A stretch of 35,580 nt of DNA from Bacteroidales bacterium (GTDB taxonomy: Bacteria; Bacteroidota; Bacteroidia; Bacteroidales; 4484-276), in NCBI GenBank assembly GCA_029934065.1, contig JAOZMX010000007.1, positions 1 to 35,580 on the forward strand. The letters run 5' to 3'. Below, piece by piece: positions 24,948-33,822 of the stretch. A program made the position numbers and the translations under genes. The notes below the pieces were generated by a model, which worked only from the letters and a program-made list of their open reading frames with translations, was not told the DNA's origin and ran no database searches. Each line of letters begins with the position of its first letter. The stretch's first letter is position 1.

Positions 24948-25925
24948 ATGAATCAAAAACATTTTCTTTCACTCGTCAATCATCCTGAAAAACTCAAGCA
25001 GGGAGATTCGCAAAAGATCATTGATCTTTTGGATCAGTTTCCTTACTGCCAATCGGCGCAAGTGTTGTATCTGTTGTCGTTGCTGAACGAAAATGACATT
25101 CGCTCGGCTGCACGGCTGAAAGTTACAGCAGCATACGCAGGCAACAGGGCCGTGTTGAAAGACCATGTTGACCGGTTTTATATGATTCGCAAAAAAGAAA
25201 CTGTTGTTGCCGAAAAGACAAAAATTGAACGTGAACATCGCATCGAATCCGGTGGGGAGTCCAAAACCGGAACCGGACAAAAGGATCGGGGTAAAAAGAT
25301 TGAGGCCAAAAGCCGACACGAAAAAACACCTGAAAACAAGCATTTTCCAAAAAAAACCGTTCCGGAAGGATTTGAAGCTTTAAAAGCGGAACTGGAAAAA
25401 ATCAGACGTGAAGTAGAATCGTTGGAAAAGCTGATCGAAGAAACCGGGGAAAAAATTAAAAAACGAAAACCGGAAACCGTTGAAACGAAAACCGGACAAA
25501 AGGAAGAGCCCGTTGTAGAAAAGGATGCCGAAGAGAAAAGGGTTGAACAACAACAGGAACAAGGGAAATCAGAAGAAAAAATGCAGCCGGAAATATTGCA
25601 ACAAACCGAACCTGCCGAAGAAACACCACAGGAGAAGAAGTTCAAAAGCTCCAAATCGGAAATTATTGATCAGTTTATCAGAAATGCACCGCGCATCACC
25701 CGTTCCAAAAAAGATTTCTTCAACCCCGTTGACTGGGCAAAGAACAGTGCTGTGGATAATGAGGAAATTGTTAGCGAAACATTGGCGGGAATCTATTACA
25801 ATCAGGGCAATACGGAAAAAGCAATAAAAATTTATCAAAAATTAAGTTTGAAATATCCGGAAAAAAGTAGTTACTTTGCAGCCCTTATTCAAAAAATAGA
25901 GTCTGAAAATAATCTAAATCATTGA
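24948..25925 (+). CDS. Charged linker protein with a C-terminal TPR, between nadB and secG
   Basis: The 325-residue protein has three parts. A conserved-looking N-terminal region (1-85) has FPYCQSAQVLYLLSLL. A long Lys/Glu/Gln-rich stretch (about 90-240) includes a probable coiled coil (LKAELEKIRREVESLEKLIEE). The C-terminus has IIDQFIRNAPRI, then a TPR-like helix pair, GIYYNQGNTEKAIKIYQKLS. No signal peptide or membrane helix is seen, so it is probably cytoplasmic. The gene is packed between nadB (1-base gap) and secG (4-base gap). Function is unknown; the TPR suggests a protein-interaction role. Confidence 0.75.
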   Translation: MNQKHFLSLVNHPEKLKQGDSQKIIDLLDQFPYCQSAQVLYLLSLLNENDIRSAARLKVTAAYAGNRAVLKDHVDRFYMIRKKETVVAEKTKIEREHRIESGGESKTGTGQKDRGKKIEAKSRHEKTPENKHFPKKTVPEGFEALKAELEKIRREVESLEKLIEETGEKIKKRKPETVETKTGQKEEPVVEKDAEEKRVEQQQEQGKSEEKMQPEILQQTEPAEETPQEKKFKSSKSEIIDQFIRNAPRITRSKKDFFNPVDWAKNSAVDNEEIVSETLAGIYYNQGNTEKAIKIYQKLSLKYPEKSSYFAALIQKIESENNLNH

Positions 25926-25929
25926 TACT

Positions 25930-26280
25930 ATGGGAGTTTTCGTGTTAGTTACCGTATTGATCCTGATCATTGCAGTACTGATTGTACTGGTAGTTTTGGT
26001 GCAAAATTCAAAAGGCGGAGGACTTGCTTCCAATTTTGCCGGTTCAAACCAGTACATGGGTGTGAGAAAAACTGCAGATTTCCTTGAAAAAGCAACCTGG
26101 GGTCTGGCAATTGCCATGTTGTTTTTTGTATTGATATCGTCAAAAATAATCCCCAAATACGAGGTAAAAACAGAGGTTGTTAATTCGGAAGTCAATGTTG
26201 AAGATATTCCGATCCAAACGGTACCGTTTGAGCCGGGTCAGAATGCTACACAGGATAACCCGGGAGATACGGCGAAATAA
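25930..26280 (+). CDS. secG: Protein translocase subunit SecG
   Basis: The 116-residue inner-membrane protein has two membrane helices (about 3-25 and 56-75). Between them is the family signature VQNSKGGGLASNFAG, followed by YMGVRKTADFLEKATW. SecG stimulates SecA-driven export through SecYE. The acidic C-terminal tail is longer than in E. coli, as is usual in Bacteroidota. It is the last gene of the operon, with a strong terminator 22 bases later. Confidence 0.95.
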   Translation: MGVFVLVTVLILIIAVLIVLVVLVQNSKGGGLASNFAGSNQYMGVRKTADFLEKATWGLAIAMLFFVLISSKIIPKYEVKTEVVNSEVNVEDIPIQTVPFEPGQNATQDNPGDTAK

Positions 26281-26302
26281 ATTTTCATTTTTACCAAAAA
26301 AC

Positions 26303-26340
26303 AAATGTCAGAATGTCATAGATGTTCTGACATTTTTTTT
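26303..26340 (+). terminator. Terminator of the HIT-nadB-TPR-secG operon
   Basis: An 11-bp perfect stem, AAATGTCAGAA/TTCTGACATTT (26303-26313 and 26325-26335), has an eleven-base loop and ends in a T-run. Confidence 0.92.
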
Positions 26341-26476
26341 GCCCTGACAAATCCACATGGTGCTAAAACGGCAAATAAATGACAAAAGGTGCTTTGGCAT
26401 ATAATGTGATAAGGGCTCGGATACTAATTTGAGTTAGCAAAAACATATTCATTCATTAAAATTAAAAAGGAAAGAT

Positions 26477-26755
26477 ATGGCAAAAATAAACATCAAACCG
26501 TTAGCCGACAGGGTTGTGATCAAACCTTCGGAAGCTGAAGAGAAAACAGCAGGCGGACTAATTATTCCCGATACCGCAAAAGAAAAACCGCAAAGGGGTA
26601 CCGTTGTGGCGGTAGGCCCCGGGAAAAACAATGAACCCCTTACTGTTAAGGAAGGTGATGTTGTGCTCTACGGCAAATATGCCGGGACGGAAATTACCAT
26701 TGATGGTGATGATTATTTGATCATGCGCGAGTCTGATCTGGTAGCGATCATTTAA
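26477..26755 (+). CDS. groES: Co-chaperonin GroES
   Basis: The 92-residue protein forms the heptameric lid of the GroEL chamber. It starts with [14 protein letters not shown], carries the mobile loop [21 protein letters not shown] (the flexible GroEL-binding segment), and ends DLVAII. An AAGGAAAG stretch lies just before the ATG, one of the few Shine-Dalgarno-like sites here. The 136 bases upstream hold no clear CIRCE element and no exact TAnnTTTG box; TAATTTG near 26422 is the nearest match. groEL follows after 48 bases. Confidence 0.97.
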   Translation: MAKINIKPLADRVVIKPSEAEEKTAGGLIIPDTAKEKPQRGTVVAVGPGKNNEPLTVKEGDVVLYGKYAGTEITIDGDDYLIMRESDLVAII

Positions 26756-26776
26756 GGATAAAAAGAAGTAAAATAA

Positions 26777-28447
<1,671 letters not shown>

Positions 28448-28472
28448 TAGAAAAAAACCGTTTCGAAATATT

Positions 28473-28500
28473 AAAGCTCTCCTGCGGGAGGGCTTTTTTT
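28473..28500. terminator. groESL terminator, also at the end of the minus-strand operon
   Basis: AAAGC-T-CTCC pairs with GGAG-G-GCTTT around a TGCG loop, with one G-T pair, followed by seven or more T residues. The T-run reaches the stop codon of the convergent amidohydrolase gene. In the minus direction the tract after the stem is weaker (TTTAATATT). Confidence 0.85.
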
Positions 28501-29698
28501 ATGCCAGACGTACGACTTTTGAACCGGATGAAAAGACCGCTTGATCTTCCGGTATGTTTGTGATCAGGTTGATGCCCGGTGTTTTTCCCGCCTCGAAGCT
28601 GCCGAACCGGTTGTCGATGCCGAGAAATTTCGCACCGTTCAGGGTGCCCCATTCGATGAGCTCACCGATATGGATGCCGGGGAAAGCACGGTTGATGGTT
28701 TTTATTTCTTTCCAAACCGACAAATCATCGTTTGAGGCCAGACTGTCGGTACCGATGGTCAGTTTTTGGGTTTTGCTTTTAAGCAATGGAATGTCGGGAA
28801 GGCGGTCTTCGATGTACAGGTTGGCGTTGGGACAAAGTGAAAAGTGGACATTCACGAATGTTTCCAGTGCAAAATCCATCTCCCCGGGCGAGGCAAAAGT
28901 GTTGTGCACCAACAACAGCCTGTTTCCTGCGGGAAGCCCATCGGCGATGGATTCAAGCGGCGGTTTTCCGGTGGGTTTGAACCATGAATAATCCACTCCC
29001 AGTTTTTTCATGTTTTCCACAATCCATCCCGTCTTATTAAGGAACAACAGGCTTTCGTCCCTTGTTTCCTGATGATGAATGCTCAAAATGGAATGTGTGG
29101 TTTCGGCATGTTGCCGGATCAGTTTAAAAAGCGGTTGGGAAACCGAATAGGTGGCATGGGGCGTGATGGAACCCGGCAACAAATACTCCCGGGTCAGTTG
29201 ATCCCACAGTGCTTTTGCCCGGATGAATTTTTCTTCGGCCATTTCAGGGATGGAACCGTAAATTTCGATAAACGTATGGTAATGAATATTGCTTGATCGT
29301 TTTACACGGAACGAAATGTTTGTGTTGGAAATATCGCCTGCAGCCACAATTCCGCTTTCGTACATTTTCCTGTCGGCATCAATTACGGCTTGATGTATCT
29401 CCTCATCCACTGTTTCTCTTTTGGCTTTTTGCACTGCAATCACAAATTCGCTCAAACCGGTTTTTTCGGGAATTTTGCCTTTCAACCACGAAAGCTCAAG
29501 ATGGCAGTGGGTATTGACAAATCCCGGGCAGAGTATCCCCTTGAACTTTTCGATCGCTCCGGGAATGTTTTCAGCCTTCGAAGGATCAAGTAAGTCAAGG
29601 ATTTTTCCTTTTTGATCAAAAATCAATATCCCGTTTTCGACCGGAGGTGATGAAACCGGAAAAACCCAATCGGCGGATATTTTTCTTGATGCTGACAT
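28499..29698 (-). CDS. Metal-dependent amidohydrolase/deaminase
   Basis: The track start uses TTG (29704); the ATG at 29698 (MSASRKISADWVF) is preferred, giving 399 residues. The family's metal and catalytic residues are present: H64-x-H66 in NTHCHLE, H181 in THPHATYS-like SITPHATYS, H208-x-x-E211 in SIHHQET, H265 in LVHNTF and D318 in IGTDSLASNDDL. This is the cytosine-deaminase-like branch that includes S-adenosylhomocysteine, methylthioadenosine and aminodeoxyfutalosine deaminases, so a purine-type substrate is plausible but unproved. It is cytoplasmic. It is the last gene of a minus-strand run, 11 bases after the DUF3307 gene. Confidence 0.85.
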   Translation of the reverse strand: MSASRKISADWVFPVSSPPVENGILIFDQKGKILDLLDPSKAENIPGAIEKFKGILCPGFVNTHCHLELSWLKGKIPEKTGLSEFVIAVQKAKRETVDEEIHQAVIDADRKMYESGIVAAGDISNTNISFRVKRSSNIHYHTFIEIYGSIPEMAEEKFIRAKALWDQLTREYLLPGSITPHATYSVSQPLFKLIRQHAETTHSILSIHHQETRDESLLFLNKTGWIVENMKKLGVDYSWFKPTGKPPLESIADGLPAGNRLLLVHNTFASPGEMDFALETFVNVHFSLCPNANLYIEDRLPDIPLLKSKTQKLTIGTDSLASNDDLSVWKEIKTINRAFPGIHIGELIEWGTLNGAKFLGIDNRFGSFEAGKTPGINLITNIPEDQAVFSSGSKVVRLA

Positions 29699-29709
29699 GA
29701 ACAAAACGA

Positions 29710-30447
29710 TTATTGGCGAATGAGATGAACAACCACAATGCCGGTAACAATCGCGATGATGAAACTGATCATGGTGCCGATGAGAATAAATTCCGCACTT
29801 TTCCGGTTATCGGGATTTTTAACGTCTCCAAAACGGAGTACCGATTTTGCAGCAATAAGAAATCCGATCGCAGCATATTGGTTTACGAGTACAAAGGTGA
29901 GGATAAGCACTCTTTCGAATATTCCGATCCATCGTCCTGCATCCTGAAGCCCTTTTACATCTCCCAACTGATCCTGCCAGTGTTTGGTAAATTTTGTGAT
30001 CATGTATCCCGATGGCCAGATAATGAAAATGTATGCCGTGATCAGAATGAGAAAATTCCGGTTGTTGCCAAGTTCATAAAGAAAATCACCCGTATGAAAT
30101 TCGGGATAAACATAAAAATACCACGCAATAAGAATGGTTGCAAAATGAATCAGTTGATCGGACAAAAATACCAGTATGTTATCGCGGCGATAAGATTTCC
30201 ACAGATCGGTTAAAAAATGCAATACAATCAATGCCGCGGGAATCAGGAAGTTGTGATAGTAACCCGAAAACAAATAGGTCAGCCCACCGATGATCAATAC
30301 GTGAACATATAACGACGGTGCTTTTGCATGTAATTTCTGCCGTTGAAGGATCCAGCTTTTGCGCTGAAGTAAAAAATCACCGATCAAATGAGCGATCAGC
30401 AACCTTAACAAAAGTAAAAAATCATTACCGGTAAAAAATTCATTCAT
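29710..30447 (-). CDS. DUF3307 multi-pass membrane protein
   Basis: The TTG at 30468 opens the track ORF; the ATG at 30447 (MNEFFTGNDF) is preferred, giving 245 residues. The DUF3307 mark is LRLLIAHLIGDFLLQ, then HVLIIGGLTYL and VLHFLTDLWK, with SDQLIHF near residue 100. About six or seven hydrophobic helices follow. The second half has GRWIGIFERVLIL and IAAKSVLRFGD, a segment seen in relatives paired with SatD proteins. Conserved His/Asp residues within helices (HLIGD, SDQLIH) could be functional. It is encoded after the SatD-like gene, across an array of palindromes. Function is unknown. Confidence 0.8.
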   Translation of the reverse strand: MNEFFTGNDFLLLLRLLIAHLIGDFLLQRKSWILQRQKLHAKAPSLYVHVLIIGGLTYLFSGYYHNFLIPAALIVLHFLTDLWKSYRRDNILVFLSDQLIHFATILIAWYFYVYPEFHTGDFLYELGNNRNFLILITAYIFIIWPSGYMITKFTKHWQDQLGDVKGLQDAGRWIGIFERVLILTFVLVNQYAAIGFLIAAKSVLRFGDVKNPDNRKSAEFILIGTMISFIIAIVTGIVVVHLIRQ

Positions 30448-30478
30448 GATCGTAAAGATTTTAGCCAATGAAAAATCA

Positions 30479-30558
30479 ATTATAACCCCACAAGGTTATA
30501 ATCACAAATAATAACCCCACAAGGTTATAAAAGCATATTATAACCCCACAGGGTTATA
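30479..30558. repeat. Three evenly spaced palindromes with 29-bp period
   Basis: Copies start at 30482, 30511 and 30540, exactly 29 bases apart, with a shared core ATAACCCCACA. Copy 1 has perfect 9-bp arms, ATTATAACC/GGTTATAAT. Copy 2 has 6-bp arms, ATAACC/GGTTAT. Copy 3 has 8-bp arms, TATAACCC/GGGTTATA, around CACA. The intervening 9-10 bases differ. Copy 3 lies inside the satD-like gene and encodes its last six residues and stop. Each copy can form a hairpin in the operon RNA. Confidence 0.9.
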
Positions 30559-31230
30559 TTTATGGTGAATTAATTGTTCAAATCGCGTCAGGGTCATTTC
30601 AATTTCGTCAATATTTGCCTTTTCAATTCTTTTTCTGACGCCGGGTTGCGAAATGTTCAGGTTTTCAGCAATTTGTTGTTGTGTTAATCCTTCAAAATGC
30701 ATGAGCAATACTTCGGCCTGTTCGATGGACCATCGCGAGATGATCACATCCAGCAGCGCACATTCGACATTCAATTCCCGGTTGACCTCTTCCCATGGGG
30801 TTTTTACCACAAGAAGCCTGTTCTTTTTTTCCATCATGTCGAGCTCCGGCCCGGAATTCCGGTAAGCTTCTCCGTCGCCTTCGCCACTGCTTTTGTCCGG
30901 AAACAGAGAGATGCTGCCGATTCCGACGGCAATCCTTGCATCGAAGGCATTTTTGAGGGTTGTCTTAAAACTGCTTCTTATGGTTGCCCGGATGATGACC
31001 GATGCTTTCAATGCCGATTCGGGGACTTTTAAAACCCCCTGAAAACTATCGCCCCGGAATATCTCAAACGGATAAGCCATTACACTTTTCCCAAGTAGTT
31101 TTTCAACGTTCCCGAAGGATCTTTTCAAGTTATTGAGCAATTTGATCCGTTGCTCTCCTTGCAAACGCGAAGAACCTGCAATATCTCCCGTGATTACGGC
31201 GAATAAATTTTGATTTTCTTTATCTGACAT
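30538..31230 (-). CDS. SatD-like protein: cyclase-like N-terminal domain plus C-terminal helix-turn-helix
   Basis: The track ORF opens at TTG (31275); the ATG at 31230 gives MSDKENQNLFAVITGDIAG and 230 residues. The N-terminal 110 residues show VITGDIAGSS (D16), EIFRGDSFQGV (D61) and ARIAVGIGSI. These are arranged as the two metal-binding Asp motifs and core strand of class III nucleotide cyclase-like folds. Residues 165-205 form a helix-turn-helix (LTQQQIAENLNISQPGVRKRI) of sigma-region-4/LuxR type. The last residues, YNPVGL, come from a palindromic repeat. SatD proteins are often adjacent to DUF3307 proteins, as here. The activity of SatD is not established, and cyclase function is only a suggestion from the motifs. 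Confidence 0.75.
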   Translation of the reverse strand: MSDKENQNLFAVITGDIAGSSRLQGEQRIKLLNNLKRSFGNVEKLLGKSVMAYPFEIFRGDSFQGVLKVPESALKASVIIRATIRSSFKTTLKNAFDARIAVGIGSISLFPDKSSGEGDGEAYRNSGPELDMMEKKNRLLVVKTPWEEVNRELNVECALLDVIISRWSIEQAEVLLMHFEGLTQQQIAENLNISQPGVRKRIEKANIDEIEMTLTRFEQLIHHKYNPVGL

Positions 31231-31271
31231 GGTGGTTGCGATTTTAAAGTTCACTTCACTTTCGGCCGGAC

Positions 31272-32951
31272 TCAATCGTTTTTCAGTTTTTTATATCTGA
31301 TCCTTTTGGGTCCTTCGTCGCCGAGGCGTTTTCTTTTGTTTTCTTCATATTCGGTGTAGCTTCCTTCGAAATAATAAACCTGCGAATTGCCCTCGAAAGC
31401 CAGAATGTGTGTGGCTACACGGTCGAGAAACCAGCGGTCGTGCGAAATGATTACCGCACAGCCGGCAAAATTTTCAAGCCCTTCTTCGAGTGCTCTCAGG
31501 GTGTTTACGTCAATGTCGTTGGTGGGTTCGTCGAGCAGCAGTACGTTGGCTTCCTGCCTGAGTGTCATGGCAAGATGCAGTCTGTTGCGTTCGCCCCCGG
31601 AAAGGACACCGGTCTTTTTGCCCTGATCTGCTCCGCTAAAATTGAATCGTGCAACGTAGGCTCTCGAATTCATCAGCCGGTTGCCGAGACGAATGGTGTC
31701 GTGTCCTTGCGAGATCACTTCCCAAACGGTTTTTTCGGGGTCAATTTCAGCATGGGCCTGATCAACGTAACCGATCTTTACCGTTTCGCCGATCTTAAAC
31801 TCCCCTTCGTCGGGTTTTTCTTCGCCCATGATCATTCTGAAAAGGGTGGTTTTCCCTGCGCCGTTGGGGCCTATTACCCCCACAATCCCTGCAGGCGGCA
31901 GGCTGAAGTTCAGGTTCTCGAAAAGTAATTTTTCATCAAAAGCTTTTTTAACGTTCACGGATTCAATCACCTTGTTACCCAATCGCGGTCCGTTGGGAAT
32001 AAAAATCTCCAGTCGTTCTTCTTTTTGTTTTACATCTTCGTTGAGCATCTTCTCGTAGGCCGACAGTCGGGCTTTGGCTTTGGCGTGTCGGGCTTTTGGA
32101 GCCATCCGTACCCATTCGAGCTCCCGTTCCAGTGTTTTGTGGCGTTTGCTTTCCGATTTTTCTTCCATTTCAAGCCGCCGGGTTTTTTGTTCCAGCCACG
32201 ACGAATAATTTCCTTTCCAGGGAATCCCCTCACCGCGGTCGAGTTCCAGTATCCAGCCGGCGACATTGTCGAGGAAATAACGGTCGTGCGTAACGGCAAT
32301 AACGGTTCCTTTGTATTGCCGGAGATGCTGTTCGAGCCATTCCACCGACTCCGCATCCAGATGATTGGTCGGCTCGTCCAGCAGCAAAATGTCGGGCTCT
32401 TTCAGCAGCAGGCGGCACAAGGCCACACGCCGCCGTTCACCGCCCGACAGGATACGGACCGGAGTGCCGGGTTCGGGACACCGCAAGGCATCCATGGCAC
32501 GTTCCAGTTTCGAGTCCAGCTCCCATGCATCCTGTTGATCGATCATCTCGGTGAGCTTTCCCTGTCTGTCGATCAGGGCGGCCATCTCTTCGTCGCTCAT
32601 GGGCTCTGCAAACTTTTCGTTGATTGCCTCGTATTCCTTCAGCAAATCAACTATCCCCTGAACACCCTCTTCCACAATTTCTTTTACGGTTTTGTTCTCG
32701 TCGAGGTGCGGCTCCTGTTCCAGTAAGCCGATTTCGTAGCCGGGTGAAAAGGTCACTTTTCCCTGATAAGATTGCTCCTTTCCGGCAATGATATTCAGCA
32801 ATGTGGATTTCCCCGAGCCGTTCAGTCCGATGATACCGATTTTGGCACCGTAATAAAAAGAGAGGTAAATGTCTTTCAATACCTGTTTGTTGGGAGGATA
32901 GAGCTTGCCTACTCCGATCATCGAGAATATTATTTGCTTATCATCAGCCAT
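31272..32951 (-). CDS. ettA: Energy-dependent translational throttle protein EttA (ABC-F)
   Basis: The 559-residue soluble protein has two ABC ATPase domains and no membrane domain. Walker A motifs are GLNGSGKST (42-50) and GPNGAGKTT; signatures are LSGGERRRV and LSGGERNRLH; Walker B motifs are LLLDEPTNHLD and LLLDEPTNDID. The first domain carries the EttA arm region, and the linker includes RMAPKARHAKAKARL. EttA binds the ribosomal E site and gates the first elongation step according to the ATP/ADP ratio. Length matches E. coli EttA closely. The start lies inside the end of the patatin gene (8-base overlap), indicating translational coupling. Confidence 0.95.
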   Translation of the reverse strand: MADDKQIIFSMIGVGKLYPPNKQVLKDIYLSFYYGAKIGIIGLNGSGKSTLLNIIAGKEQSYQGKVTFSPGYEIGLLEQEPHLDENKTVKEIVEEGVQGIVDLLKEYEAINEKFAEPMSDEEMAALIDRQGKLTEMIDQQDAWELDSKLERAMDALRCPEPGTPVRILSGGERRRVALCRLLLKEPDILLLDEPTNHLDAESVEWLEQHLRQYKGTVIAVTHDRYFLDNVAGWILELDRGEGIPWKGNYSSWLEQKTRRLEMEEKSESKRHKTLERELEWVRMAPKARHAKAKARLSAYEKMLNEDVKQKEERLEIFIPNGPRLGNKVIESVNVKKAFDEKLLFENLNFSLPPAGIVGVIGPNGAGKTTLFRMIMGEEKPDEGEFKIGETVKIGYVDQAHAEIDPEKTVWEVISQGHDTIRLGNRLMNSRAYVARFNFSGADQGKKTGVLSGGERNRLHLAMTLRQEANVLLLDEPTNDIDVNTLRALEEGLENFAGCAVIISHDRWFLDRVATHILAFEGNSQVYYFEGSYTEYEENKRKRLGDEGPKRIRYKKLKND

Positions 32952-33723
32952 GATTTAATGCTTTTAGTATTTCAGGGATATGTTTTTCGGTTTCTTCGGC
33001 ACCTATTTTAAACAAAGCCTCGTCGTCTTTTTTGTTGAACAATCCGTGGTGTGCCGATTTTTTGGGTTGGATAACAAAATCACATTGCTCCAGCTGGTGT
33101 TTGGATTTTTCCCAAAGCGAAAGACTTACCGCACGGTCGAATACTTCTCTCCATGTTGAGAATTTTTCCGGATCTTGCATGGCATCATGCGAATGGACAT
33201 AAACTCCGATGAGAATATCAACATGCGGCCTTACGGGTTCAACAGGCATGTTGTTCAGGATGCTGGCATCCACGTATTTGTATCCGTTGATCTGCTGCGG
33301 CTCAAAAATCAGCGGCACTGCAGAAGATGCCATTACCGGTTTAGTGAGCTCTCCCGTATTGAAAATATCAAGTTTTCCCGTGTTGAGATTGGTTGCTGCC
33401 ACAAAGAATTTTTTTTTCAATTCTTCGAAAGTTCCGGCCCGGAGGTGTTTTTTGAGTAAGGATTCCAAATAATTCAAATTGCTGATCCCCTGAAATTTCA
33501 ACGACGGAGTAAAAATCTTGATCATCGTGCTTTGTTTGGAAATTTCCAAAATCTCTTCCGGTGAAAATCCGTCGGCATAAAATGCGCCGATAATGGCTCC
33601 GATGCTGGAACCGGAAACATAATCCGGAGAAATGCCCGCTTTTTCAAGAATATGCAATACGCCGATCTGACTCAATCCTCTAACACCGCCGCCACAAAGT
33701 GTAATCCCAACCGTTTTTGCCAT
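32944..33723 (-). CDS. Patatin-like phospholipase/lipid acyl hydrolase
   Basis: The 259-residue protein has the oxyanion loop GGGVRG (11-16), the nucleophile elbow GSSIG with S40, and the dyad Asp in YVDASI (D152; DAS instead of the commoner DGG/DGA). The segment MASSAVPLIFEP between them is also typical of RssA/YchK-type bacterial patatins. No signal peptide is present, so it probably acts in the cytoplasm or on the inner membrane face. It heads a minus-strand run that continues with ettA, satD-like, DUF3307 and amidohydrolase genes. A perfect -7 box lies just upstream. Confidence 0.9.
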   Translation of the reverse strand: MAKTVGITLCGGGVRGLSQIGVLHILEKAGISPDYVSGSSIGAIIGAFYADGFSPEEILEISKQSTMIKIFTPSLKFQGISNLNYLESLLKKHLRAGTFEELKKKFFVAATNLNTGKLDIFNTGELTKPVMASSAVPLIFEPQQINGYKYVDASILNNMPVEPVRPHVDILIGVYVHSHDAMQDPEKFSTWREVFDRAVSLSLWEKSKHQLEQCDFVIQPKKSAHHGLFNKKDDEALFKIGAEETEKHIPEILKALNHG

Positions 33724-33746
33724 CGTATTTTCGTTTAATTTGATAA

Positions 33747-33754
33747 CAAAGATA
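33747..33754 (-). promoter_or_regulatory. -7 box for the patatin-ettA-satD-DUF3307-amidohydrolase run
   Basis: On the minus strand this reads TATCTTTG, a perfect TAnnTTTG match, about 24 bases before the patatin ATG. No good -33 element is seen. Confidence 0.5.
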
Positions 33755-33822
33755 AAAAATCTTCCGACGGTTGATAAATGCCGGACAATTTGGGAACAAA
33801 AAAGAATTGCGTGTTCGTAAGA

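Noticed and set aside
26341-26476. CIRCE element for HrcA control of groESL
   Set aside because: No TTAGCACTC-N9-GAGTGCTAA-like inverted repeat is present; GTGCTAAA near 26360 and GAGTTAGC near 26432 do not form the proper pair.
30479-30558. CRISPR-like regular repeats with spacers
   Set aside because: Spacers are only 9-10 bases, there are only three copies, the last lies within a gene, and no cas genes are present.
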